A stretch of DNA of 9,203 bases from Oligoflexia bacterium (lineage in GTDB: Bacteria > Bdellovibrionota > UBA1018 > CAIMNF01). The stretch covers positions 1 through 9,203 of the forward strand of contig CAIMNF010000241.1 in the NCBI GenBank assembly GCA_903842755.1. The letters run 5' to 3'. The notes beneath the pieces are model-generated. The model searched no databases and was not told the DNA's origin. It was given only the letters and a program-made list of their open reading frames with translations. Numbering within the stretch: position 1 is the stretch's first letter; each line of letters begins with the position of its first letter. Of this stretch, positions 1 to 6,311 are shown piece after piece. The position numbers and the translations under genes are program-made.

Positions 1-2
1 AG

Positions 3-416
3 TCGGCCTCACCGAATAACTCAAAACCGATCCATGCTTTAAAAAAATTGGACTATGTAAAATGGCTACGCGAGTTTGAAGATGCTCTTCAACGCCTCAA
101 AGTCTCGCAAGTCATTCATGAAAAGCGCATTGAAGAGCTAGTCGGAAACTCCGAGAAAATTCATCAGCACGCGCTTTCACTCCACACCGATGCACGGATT
201 AAGAATGAAGCGAACTTAGAGCACCGCATGGCGACGCTCATTAAAGAAATTCACCATCAAATCGACCAAGCCCAAAAACTTCAGGCCGGCGATCGAATCC
301 AAATTCAAACCATGTTAGAACATTGCCTTATGCTCTGTGACGCTGTTGAAAATGATTCGATCCTGATAGACGAAGGGCGATTAAATGAGCCCGAAGCACT
401 TTTAAAGCACGGTTAA
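3..416 (+). CDS. Helical protein of unknown function, 5' end outside window (partial)
   Basis: I do not recognise this protein. The frame is open from the first bases of the window to the TAA ending at 416. A TTG at 48 could serve as a start, but it follows a run of seven A with no Shine-Dalgarno sequence, and the codons before it read as sensible protein (serine, proline and lysine rich). I therefore treat the gene as truncated by the window edge. The visible 137 residues are rich in Glu, Lys, Gln, His and Leu with almost no Gly or Pro, which suggests long amphipathic helices or a coiled coil. There is no signal peptide, membrane segment or catalytic motif; two cysteines lie near the C-terminus in a Cys-Leu-Met-Leu-Cys arrangement. 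It ends 65 nt before the mnmA ATG. That it is a real gene is fairly sure from its length and codon use; its function is unknown. Confidence 0.65.
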   Translation, partial: SASPNNSKPIHALKKLDYVKWLREFEDALQRLKVSQVIHEKRIEELVGNSEKIHQHALSLHTDARIKNEANLEHRMATLIKEIHHQIDQAQKLQAGDRIQIQTMLEHCLMLCDAVENDSILIDEGRLNEPEALLKHG

Positions 417-445
417 ATTTTAGTGCCCTTTACCCACTTGTCCGC

Positions 446-474
446 TTGTTTCAGACGGCCCCATCCGTTATCAT
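446..474 (+). promoter_or_regulatory. Candidate sigma70-type promoter for mnmA
   Basis: TTGTTT (446-451) is a weak -35, followed by a 17-nt spacer and TATCAT (469-474), which matches 5 of 6 bases of the -10 consensus. Transcription would begin at about 481-482, essentially on the ATG at 482, so the mRNA would be leaderless. The spacing is ideal, but the -35 matches only at TTG. Confidence 0.4.
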
Positions 475-481
475 CCACCCC

Positions 482-1633
482 ATGCACTCTCCTTCCTCCA
501 AGCGCGTTGTTTTAGGAATGTCCGGCGGCGTCGATTCGTCCGTCGCGGCCTACCTTTTAAAAGAGCAAGGCTACGAGGTCATTGGCCTCTTTATGAAAAA
601 TTGGGACGAAACGGACGAGTTTGGCGAATGTCCCGCTTCTTTAGATTACAAAGACGTCCAATCGGTGTGCGCAAACTTACAAATTCCCTGCTATTCAATC
701 GAATTTATTGAAGAGTACCGTGACCATGTCTTTAGCGAGTTTTTACGCCAATACCAAGAAGGGTTTACTCCTAACCCCGACGTGCTGTGCAACCGCGAAA
801 TTAAATTTGATTTGTTTTTAAAAAAAGCGATTGAATTTGGGTGCGACTACCTAGCCACTGGCCACTATGCTCAAGTGCGCCCCGCTGCAAACCCAAAGGC
901 CGGGTACACACACGAACTCATTCGTGCGGCAGATCCCAATAAGGATCAAACTTATTTTCTAACTGCTGTAAAGGGCGAAGTGTTTAGCCGAGTTTTGTTT
1001 CCCATTGGGCACCTTCCCAAACCTGAAGTGCGGGAAATCGCGAAAAAGATTGGCCTCTCCACCCACTCCAAAAAAGATAGCACTGGAATTTGCTTTATTG
1101 GGGAGCGTAAATTTAAAGCTTTTCTCAATCAATATGTCCATGCAAAGCCTGGAAACATCGTCTCTTTGGAGGGTGAAGTCATTGGAACCCATGATGGGGT
1201 AGCTTTTTACACATTAGGACAGCGAAAGGGGATGCGCCTTGGAGGCGAGGGAGAGCCTTTTTTTGTAGTTGGAAAAAATGTCGAAAAAAACGAACTCATC
1301 GCCACTCGCGGGAGTGAACACCCCGCTCTCTTTAGTCATTACCTCGTCGCTAAAGAACTCAATTGGTTTGCGGGAACGGCCCCTGCGCAGGAGGGTGAAA
1401 AATATCCGTGCACGGCCAAGTCCCGTTACCGCCAAGCGGATCAACCGTGCACCATTCAAGTCTCAGGCAGCGGGGCTGAGCAAACGGTACGCGTTGATTT
1501 TAACGAACCCCAGCGCGCTCTTACTCCAGGCCAATATGTGGTATTCTACCAAAATGAAGTCTGCCTCGGTGGCGGAGTGATTCAAACCGTTGGCCCAAGC
1601 CTTTACTCCATCCAAAAAGGAACACCCTCATGA
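482..1633 (+). CDS. mnmA: tRNA-specific 2-thiouridylase MnmA
   Basis: MnmA uses ATP to adenylate U34 in the anticodon of tRNA-Lys, -Glu and -Gln and then inserts sulfur delivered by a persulfide relay, giving the 2-thio part of mnm5s2U. From the ATG at 482 the protein has 383 residues, normal for the family. The N-terminal PP-loop Ser-Gly-Gly-Val-Asp-Ser-Ser is at residues 14-20. The two active-site cysteines of the family are present: Cys103 in a TPNPDVLCNREIKF segment and Cys204 in STGICFIGER. The TGHYA and LGQRKG motifs and the C-terminal beta-barrel region (ending around PGQYVVFY) are intact. A TTG at 446 would add 12 residues, but it lacks a ribosome binding site and family support. No Shine-Dalgarno sequence precedes 482 either. 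The stop codon overlaps the start of the next gene. The identification is secure; the exact start is slightly less so. Confidence 0.97.
   Translation: MHSPSSKRVVLGMSGGVDSSVAAYLLKEQGYEVIGLFMKNWDETDEFGECPASLDYKDVQSVCANLQIPCYSIEFIEEYRDHVFSEFLRQYQEGFTPNPDVLCNREIKFDLFLKKAIEFGCDYLATGHYAQVRPAANPKAGYTHELIRAADPNKDQTYFLTAVKGEVFSRVLFPIGHLPKPEVREIAKKIGLSTHSKKDSTGICFIGERKFKAFLNQYVHAKPGNIVSLEGEVIGTHDGVAFYTLGQRKGMRLGGEGEPFFVVGKNVEKNELIATRGSEHPALFSHYLVAKELNWFAGTAPAQEGEKYPCTAKSRYRQADQPCTIQVSGSGAEQTVRVDFNEPQRALTPGQYVVFYQNEVCLGGGVIQTVGPSLYSIQKGTPS
1614..1621 (+). promoter_or_regulatory. Ribosome binding site of the NIF3-family gene, inside mnmA
   Basis: AAAAAGGA lies within the last codons of mnmA, 8 nt before the ATG at 1630. 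With the 4-nt ATGA overlap of stop and start, it fixes the start of the downstream gene and points to translational coupling. Confidence 0.7.
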
Positions 1634-2766
1634 AAATAAAAGCTCTCATTGAAGCGATCGAACAACGCATTCCACGGGCTTGCGCCGAATCTTGGGACCC
1701 TGTTGGATTAGTCTGCGGAAGTGGGGACTGGACCCTTAAAAAAGTAACGATTGGCGTGGACCTGACTCGTGCTCTTTTCGAGCAAGCGTTAAAACAAGGT
1801 GCAAATCTAATCATCATCCATCACCCACCCCTATTTCCAAAAGGACGTGGGCTTACTCACCTTTCCCTGGGTCGCCCCAATGAATTGTCCACACTGCTAC
1901 TAGAGGCATTTAAAAAAAATGTCGCCATCTATGTTGCCCACACCAATTTTGATCGTTGTGCCTTAGATGGAATGCTTGACCTGGCGGACGCCCTTAACGC
2001 CATTCCCGTTGCCCGCCTATGGGAGACACCAGACGAAGGAAAAACTTTATTAAAAAAGCTGGTAACTTATGTCCCGGCCGATCACTTTGAGCGCGTCCGC
2101 GATGCGCTATTTGCCGTAGGTTGCGGACATATTGGAAATTATGATTCCTGCGGATTCTCTACCGCCGGGATTGGAAACTTTCGCCCCTTGCACGGCGCGA
2201 CTCCGACGCTAGGAAAAATTGGCGAACTGGAACAAGTGGACGAAGTAAAAATTGAAACGTTAGTGGTCCACGGCATGGAAGACGTTGCGCTTGAAGCCCT
2301 CACCGAAAATCATCCCTATGAAGAAGTGGCCTACGATTTTTACCCGGTCGAACAAACCCCCGCTTTAAAAGGAATGGTGTGGGGATTAGGATATGGATTC
2401 GTCGCCACACTCCCCGAACCATTAGCTTACGAACAATTTGCGAAAAACGTCTGCAAAGTTTTTCACGTAAAATCGTTTCTTACGCAAAAAAACACGCCGC
2501 CATTCGTTAAGAAAATTGCTTTTAGCCCGGGAAAAGGCTCTTCTTTTATCAAGAGCGTAAAGGCGCATCGCGCGGATGTGTTTATTACGGGGGAAGTGGG
2601 CTATCACGACTCGTTAAGCTCCGCACGGTCGCACCTAAACGTGATTGAACTGGGCCACCGGGAAAGTGAGTTGTACTTTTTAAAAACGATAGAATCTTGG
2701 TGTAAGGAATGGAAAGTGAGCGCTAAAAGTGTAGATGAGCGCACCCAACAAACTTTTATTTTATAA
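1630..2766 (+). CDS. NIF3/YqfO-family dinuclear metal-center protein with internal PII-like domain
   Basis: This is a member of the DUF34/NIF3 family (E. coli YbgI, B. subtilis YqfO), whose hexameric members bind two metal ions. The biochemical role is unsettled; the database name GTP cyclohydrolase I type 2 is not well founded. Metal ligands of the family are visible: His64-His65 in an IIIHHPPLF segment, Asp108 in VAHTNFD, and the C-terminal HxxxE pair His343/Glu347 after ITGEVGYHD. At 378 residues it is the long form. Residues of about 135-245 form the inserted PII/CutA-like domain, with the typical segments GHIGNYDSCGFSTAG, KIGELEQVDEVKIET and HPYEEVAYD; the short YbgI form (about 250 residues) lacks it. 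The ATG overlaps the mnmA stop as ATGA and has a good Shine-Dalgarno sequence, so the two genes form one operon. The family call is secure and the function is open. Confidence 0.95.
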   Translation: MKIKALIEAIEQRIPRACAESWDPVGLVCGSGDWTLKKVTIGVDLTRALFEQALKQGANLIIIHHPPLFPKGRGLTHLSLGRPNELSTLLLEAFKKNVAIYVAHTNFDRCALDGMLDLADALNAIPVARLWETPDEGKTLLKKLVTYVPADHFERVRDALFAVGCGHIGNYDSCGFSTAGIGNFRPLHGATPTLGKIGELEQVDEVKIETLVVHGMEDVALEALTENHPYEEVAYDFYPVEQTPALKGMVWGLGYGFVATLPEPLAYEQFAKNVCKVFHVKSFLTQKNTPPFVKKIAFSPGKGSSFIKSVKAHRADVFITGEVGYHDSLSSARSHLNVIELGHRESELYFLKTIESWCKEWKVSAKSVDERTQQTFIL

Positions 2767-2823
2767 ATCGTTTTTGTTTAATTAGTTTGTTATTAAATAA
2801 CTTATATTAATTAAGACTTTGCA
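2767..2823. other. AT-rich spacer upstream of a promoter
   Basis: This short spacer after the NIF3-family gene is almost entirely A and T. It includes a 13-nt inverted repeat GTTATT-A-AATAAC at 2789-2801, centred about 30 nt upstream of the -35 at 2824. I see no GC-rich hairpin with a T-run, so no intrinsic terminator can be called for the mnmA operon. The composition could act as an UP-like element or a nucleoid-protein site; that is inference. Confidence 0.35.
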
Positions 2824-2852
2824 TTGACAAATTTTACGTCTTTGGTTACACT
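2824..2852 (+). promoter_or_regulatory. Sigma70-type promoter of the 85-codon gene
   Basis: A perfect -35 TTGACA (2824-2829), a 17-nt spacer and TACACT (2847-2852, 4 of 6 to consensus) precede the small gene. The predicted start of transcription is near 2859, leaving a 5' UTR of about 65 nt. The A/T-rich DNA just upstream supports it. This is among the best promoter matches in the window. Confidence 0.7.
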
Positions 2853-2924
2853 CCGAAAAAAGCAACCCGGAAGTAACCCAAACAAAAAACGAGAGAGGGT
2901 AATTTTGGAAAGGCAGTACAGTCC

Positions 2925-3182
2925 ATGTTAAACACTTCTCATGAAAACAAAAGCAACTCTACACAATCTGTTTATAAAAGAATCCTCGAGCAACTCCATC
3001 AGTCTAAAGCAAGCCACGAGGCGGAAACTCACCTCTTAAAGATCCTGAAACTCCAATACGAGAAAAATCCGTCGCATCAGCTATTAAAGCAAATCCAAAA
3101 CACAGAAATGAAGCTTACGCAGATGGTGGTAGACGCCGAGCGCGCTTGCCTTCAGATCATGCCTGTGAACATTGCGAGTTGA
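2925..3182 (+). CDS. Small helical protein of unknown function (85 aa)
   Basis: I do not recognise this protein. The 85 residues are polar and helix-prone: an N-terminal Ser/Asn/Lys-rich stretch, then two likely amphipathic helices (about residues 17-50 and 53-77) with leucine and isoleucine spaced for packing, plus one cysteine near residue 75. There is no signal peptide or transmembrane segment. The ATG at 2925 is preceded by GGAAAGG (2907-2913) with an 11-nt gap, somewhat long but usable, and no in-frame start lies upstream. Support for a real gene is its own near-consensus promoter, a ribosome binding site, no competing long frame and protein-like composition. It stands alone: 158 nt after the NIF3-family gene and 97 nt before ygiQ. 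The -35 of the next promoter overlaps its stop codon. A small cytoplasmic helical-hairpin protein is the most that can be said. Confidence 0.65.
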   Translation: MLNTSHENKSNSTQSVYKRILEQLHQSKASHEAETHLLKILKLQYEKNPSHQLLKQIQNTEMKLTQMVVDAERACLQIMPVNIAS

Positions 3183-3207
3183 CTTTAAGCTAAAAACCAA
3201 CTATAGT
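3179..3207 (+). promoter_or_regulatory. Sigma70-type promoter of ygiQ
   Basis: TTGACT (3179-3184, 5 of 6 to consensus), a 17-nt spacer and TATAGT (3202-3207, 5 of 6) form a strong promoter match. The -35 overlaps the stop codon of the upstream small gene. Transcription should begin at about 3213-3215, giving a 5' UTR of about 65 nt for the radical SAM gene. Confidence 0.7.
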
Positions 3208-3275
3208 CGGGCCGAGACTTGATAAACAATTTTTGTCAAGTAAAACAGGAGAGCATCCTCTCCAAAAGGGCCCGA
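3207..3275 (+). other. Potential three-way-junction structure in the ygiQ leader
   Basis: The segment can fold into a closed three-way junction. The closing stem is TCGGGCC (3207-3213) with GGCCCGA (3269-3275), 7 pairs, plus a possible G-U pair outside. Helix 2 is 3218-3226 with 3232-3240 (9 pairs including one G-U, loop CAATT). Helix 3 is GGAGAG (3248-3253) with CTCTCC (3258-3263), loop CATC. Junction strands are short and A-rich. No stem is followed by a T-run, so this is not an intrinsic terminator. The right closing strand overlaps the ygiQ Shine-Dalgarno sequence. It matches no riboswitch class I know. A caution is that the nearest promoter would start transcription after the left closing strand. 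Confidence 0.4.
3264..3270 (+). promoter_or_regulatory. Ribosome binding site of ygiQ
   Basis: AAAAGGG lies 9 nt before the ATG at 3280 and decides that start. Its last two G fall in the right arm (3269-3275) of the potential closing stem of the leader structure, so base pairing there could limit access of the ribosome. Confidence 0.65.
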
Positions 3276-3279
3276 TAAC

Positions 3280-5292
3280 ATGATCATCAATAACGAAACC
3301 GTATACCGCGAAGCCTGTAAAAAATTTTTACCAACTACCCGACGCGAAATGGAGTGGAAAGGCTGGAGCGAACTGGATGTTTTACTCATCACCGGCGACG
3401 CTTACGTCGACCATCCTTCGTTTGGGATTCCTTGTCTTGGGCGCTATCTTGAAAAACTTGGCCTAAAAGTAGGCGTAATCTGCCAGCCCAAATGGAAAGA
3501 TCCTACCGAAGCGGAACAAGATTTCGCACGCATGGGCACGCCCCGACTCTTTGTAGGAGTTTCGAGCGGCACGGTAGATTCGATGATTAACAACTACACC
3601 GCCAACAAAAAGAAACGCACAGACGACATGTATAGTGAAGGCGGACACGGGGGCAAGCGCCCCGATTACGCCTCAATCGTTTATTCTGAAATTGCGCGCA
3701 AAGTATTTCCCGAAAAGCCTATTGTGGTGGGCGGCGTGGAAGCCTCGCTCAGACGACTTGCCCATTACGATTATTGGCAGAACCGCGTACGACCTTCGAT
3801 TTTGACCGAACTTTCGGCCGAATTTTTGGTTTTTGGGATGGGCGAGCGCACGACCGAAATGATGGTCGAGCAATTTAAACTTGCTGAGGCAGAGATTGGT
3901 GGTCCCGTCGTTCTTTCCCACCCGGCGACCCAGCGCGCGCTCGACTACATTAAAACTCAGCGCGGAATTGCATTTGTCAGCACAAAGGACCATGCACGTA
4001 CACTAGAGGGAAGGTTAACGATTCCCTCGTTCGAGGAAGTCCGCGACGATAAAAAGAAGTTTGCAAAAGCCGCTTATTTTATTGAGTACGAAGCTTCGCC
4101 TTATAATGGGAAGCGCCTCATTCAATACCACGGAAATAAAGCCGCGGTCATCAACCCGCCGGCACTGCCTTTAACGACCGAGGGACTTGATGCAATCTAC
4201 GAAATGCCGTTCACCAAAGAGCAACATCCTTCGTACAAAAATAGAATTCCTGCAGCCGACATGATTCGCTTTTCTGTGGCATCAACCCGCGGCTGTTACG
4301 GTGGCTGTTCCTTCTGTGCCATCACGTTGCACCAAGGCCGAATTGTTCAAAGTCGCTCGACCGATAGCTTGCTTAAAGAAATTGAAAATCTTAACACCAT
4401 CGACGGCTTTAAAGGTATCGTTTCCGATATTGGTGGACCAACGGCCAACATGTATCAAACGCACTGCAAGTCTAAGGAAATTCAATCGCAATGCCGCAAA
4501 CTTTCTTGCGTCCACCCCAAAGTCTGTCCCCAACTGCAACGCGACCACAGTCCTCAAGTCGACATGCTTAGACGCGCCAAAAAAGTTCCAGGAATTCGGA
4601 AAATCCATATTGCATCTGGACTTCGCTATGACCTTGCCTTCGCGGACCAAAAAGCCGGCCACGAGTATTTGCGTGAACTGATTACCCACCACGTGGGAGG
4701 ACACCTTAAAGTTGCACCCGAACACTTAGACGACGAAGTTTTGCACCTCATGAAAAAACCTGGACTGAAAAATTTTGATGAATTTGTAAGCTATTTTAAG
4801 GAAATTTCAGAAGAAGCGGGTAAAGAGCAATACGTGGTCCCGTATTTTATTTCGGGCTTTCCCGGCACGACCCACGAAAAAATGGAGTCCGTTTACGGGT
4901 ATCTAAAAGAACAAGGATGGAACCTTCAGCAGGTGCAAGCCTTCATTCCTACGCCGATGACTTTAGCGACCGCCATGTATTGGACCCAACTTAACCCCAT
5001 GAACATGAAACCATTATTCGTGGCAAAGGATTGGAAGGACCGAAAACTCCAACAAGCCCTACTGCAACGCCACAAGCCTGAACACCGGGAAATCATTCGA
5101 GAGTACGAACGTGAGAAGAGAATATCTGCCAAACGGGCCGAAGAGATTGGCGGCCAAAAGACCGATTACGGCACGGGCGATGCACGAACCCCGAAGGCAC
5201 TGCGACCCACTCAACCGCAACGCAAAAAAAGGTCGGTTGTTGATGTTCCAAAAAATAAACTTGGGCCAAAATTATTTTTAGATTCGCGTTGA
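3280..5292 (+). CDS. ygiQ: YgiQ-family (UPF0313) radical SAM protein
   Basis: This is a cytoplasmic radical SAM enzyme of the widespread but functionally undefined YgiQ family; the reaction and substrate are unknown. The N-terminal domain carries the family signature ITGDAYVDHPSFG near residue 40 and GGVEASLRRLAHYDYW near residue 150. The radical SAM core has the CX3CX2C motif at Cys339, Cys343 and Cys346 (RGCYGGCSFC), which binds a 4Fe-4S cluster and SAM. A second cysteine set follows DIGGPTANMY at Cys396, 405, 410 and 416 (CX8CX4CX5C), spaced as I recall it in E. coli YgiQ and possibly holding an extra metal site. The C-terminal domain includes KVAPEH and YFISGFPGT, then a Lys/Arg-rich tail of about 45 residues. 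At 670 residues it is shorter than E. coli YgiQ (about 740), mainly because a proline-rich linker before the core is missing. The start is fixed by AAAAGGG. Family assignment is secure. Confidence 0.96.
   Translation: MIINNETVYREACKKFLPTTRREMEWKGWSELDVLLITGDAYVDHPSFGIPCLGRYLEKLGLKVGVICQPKWKDPTEAEQDFARMGTPRLFVGVSSGTVDSMINNYTANKKKRTDDMYSEGGHGGKRPDYASIVYSEIARKVFPEKPIVVGGVEASLRRLAHYDYWQNRVRPSILTELSAEFLVFGMGERTTEMMVEQFKLAEAEIGGPVVLSHPATQRALDYIKTQRGIAFVSTKDHARTLEGRLTIPSFEEVRDDKKKFAKAAYFIEYEASPYNGKRLIQYHGNKAAVINPPALPLTTEGLDAIYEMPFTKEQHPSYKNRIPAADMIRFSVASTRGCYGGCSFCAITLHQGRIVQSRSTDSLLKEIENLNTIDGFKGIVSDIGGPTANMYQTHCKSKEIQSQCRKLSCVHPKVCPQLQRDHSPQVDMLRRAKKVPGIRKIHIASGLRYDLAFADQKAGHEYLRELITHHVGGHLKVAPEHLDDEVLHLMKKPGLKNFDEFVSYFKEISEEAGKEQYVVPYFISGFPGTTHEKMESVYGYLKEQGWNLQQVQAFIPTPMTLATAMYWTQLNPMNMKPLFVAKDWKDRKLQQALLQRHKPEHREIIREYEREKRISAKRAEEIGGQKTDYGTGDARTPKALRPTQPQRKKRSVVDVPKNKLGPKLFLDSR
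5250..5279. terminator. Possible bidirectional terminator at the ygiQ / yejE junction
   Basis: In the last codons of ygiQ, AAAAATAA (5251-5258) and TTATTTTT (5272-5279) are complementary and enclose a short TTG/CAA core around GGC. Each strand therefore reads A-tract, weak hairpin, T-tract. For the minus-strand operon it lies about 25 nt past the stop and ends in a T-rich run, as an intrinsic terminator should. The core is very short and the stem mostly A-T, so the call is tentative. Confidence 0.3.
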
Positions 5293-5301
5293 TCGATTAC
5301 T

Positions 5302-6306
5302 CTATCTTCGTGGGTCAAAGGCTTCGCGAAGAGATTCCCCAATCAGGTTAATCGAAATAAGCATCCAGGTCAGGGCTAAAGTAGGGAAAATCAGTAGCCA
5401 TGGGGCATTTTGAATATAGCTTCGCCCTTGCTGAAGCAATTCGCCAATGGAGGGAGTTGGAGGATTAAGTCCAAAACCCAAATAATCAAGGACAGCCAAG
5501 GTTGCAATTCCCATGGAAACCGAAAAAGGCGTAAGCGTTAAGATCGGTGTGAGTGCGTTGGGCAAAATATGCTTAAAAATAATTCGAAGCCGCTTCGCAC
5601 CGAGCGCTCGCGCAGCCTCGCAAAACTCGCGTTTCCGTAAACTTAAAACTTGAGCTCTCAGTTGCGACGCAATCCCCGTCCAAGAAAACAAAACCACTAC
5701 ACCAAGCGTGATCACAAAGGAGTCCGCCTTCATCAAACCATTCACCAAAATGACCACCGATAAAAACGGTAAGATCTCGTTCAGCTCTTTGAACCGTTCA
5801 ATTAAAAAATCGACTTTCCCGCCCAAATAGCCCTGAAATAGGCCTACCGTTACCCCCACCGTAAAACTCATTAGCCAAAACAATAGCCCATAAGAAAGGG
5901 AAACTCGAATCCCATAAAGCAAGCGAGCCGTAACATCGCGTCCTAAACTATCCGTTCCAAGCCAGTGCTCGCGCGATGGACCTTGCATCACATCGGAGCC
6001 TTGCTGATAGGGGTCCCACGGATTAAACGCAAAAAAAGCTCGCGTTGATTTTTGTTCTGCTAAATCTTGATGAATCAGTTCTCGATAATCGACGAGCACT
6101 GAATCCGTGATGCCAAATTCCGATGCCGAGTAGCGCTTCCAAGCCGGGAAGTAAACTTTTCCTTCGCGTACCAATAAAAGTGGCTTGCTGTTCGACCAAA
6201 GTTCGGCGGTCATGGAAAAGAAAAGGACAATAAAAAACCCCACTAACCCTACCCAGGATCGCTTTTGCTTAAAAAATAATCTCCATTGCCTTTGGCTGAT
6301 CTTCAC
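5302..6306 (-). CDS. yejE: Peptide ABC transporter permease, YejE type
   Basis: This is an inner-membrane permease of the binding-protein-dependent dipeptide/oligopeptide transporter class, closest in style to YejE of the YejABEF system (microcin C and other peptides in enterobacteria). It has a first membrane helix near residues 18-35, then a long periplasmic stretch with the YejE hallmarks KPLL...GKVYFP and a YSASEFG segment. This is followed by the OppC-like core starting at HWLGTDSLGRDV and several hydrophobic helices. The EAA loop, which contacts the ATPase, is at about residues 230-255 (EAARALGAKR...HILPNA), and the end is LREAFDPRR. I prefer the GTG at 6306 (334 aa): GGGA lies 9 nt upstream and the gap to the yejB stop is 5 nt. 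A TTG at 6321 would give 339 aa and a 10-nt overlap, but has no good ribosome binding site. It is the last gene of the operon; no ATPase gene follows. Confidence 0.93.
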   Translation of the reverse strand: MKISQRQWRLFFKQKRSWVGLVGFFIVLFFSMTAELWSNSKPLLLVREGKVYFPAWKRYSASEFGITDSVLVDYRELIHQDLAEQKSTRAFFAFNPWDPYQQGSDVMQGPSREHWLGTDSLGRDVTARLLYGIRVSLSYGLLFWLMSFTVGVTVGLFQGYLGGKVDFLIERFKELNEILPFLSVVILVNGLMKADSFVITLGVVVLFSWTGIASQLRAQVLSLRKREFCEAARALGAKRLRIIFKHILPNALTPILTLTPFSVSMGIATLAVLDYLGFGLNPPTPSIGELLQQGRSYIQNAPWLLIFPTLALTWMLISINLIGESLREAFDPRR

Positions 6307-6311
6307 TTTAT

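Noticed and set aside
48..416. TTG at 48 as the real start of the first gene
   Set aside because: There is no ribosome binding site, and the frame continues open and protein-like to the window edge, so a truncated gene is more likely.
446..481. TTG at 446 as the mnmA start
   Set aside because: It adds 12 residues not expected in the family, has no Shine-Dalgarno sequence, and coincides with the promoter-like -35.
959..1192. Antisense and alternate-frame ORFs within mnmA, ygiQ and the transporter genes (for example 959-1192, 4282-4725, 8208-8513)
   Set aside because: They lie wholly inside strongly supported genes, show no family motifs or ribosome binding sites, and look like by-products of codon bias on the coding strand.
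3218..3240. Hairpin after the small gene as its intrinsic terminator
   Set aside because: The stem is AT-rich and is followed by TAAAACAGG, not a T-run, and a strong promoter lies just before it.
3201..3280. A known riboswitch class in the ygiQ leader
   Set aside because: The conserved sequence cores I could recall (purine, TPP, glycine, THF, SAM types) are not present; only the helices are seen.
5322..5331. Perfect palindrome CTTCGCGAAG
   Set aside because: It lies inside the C-terminal codons of the YejE-type permease, where the protein sequence is family-typical; no copy or context suggests a site.
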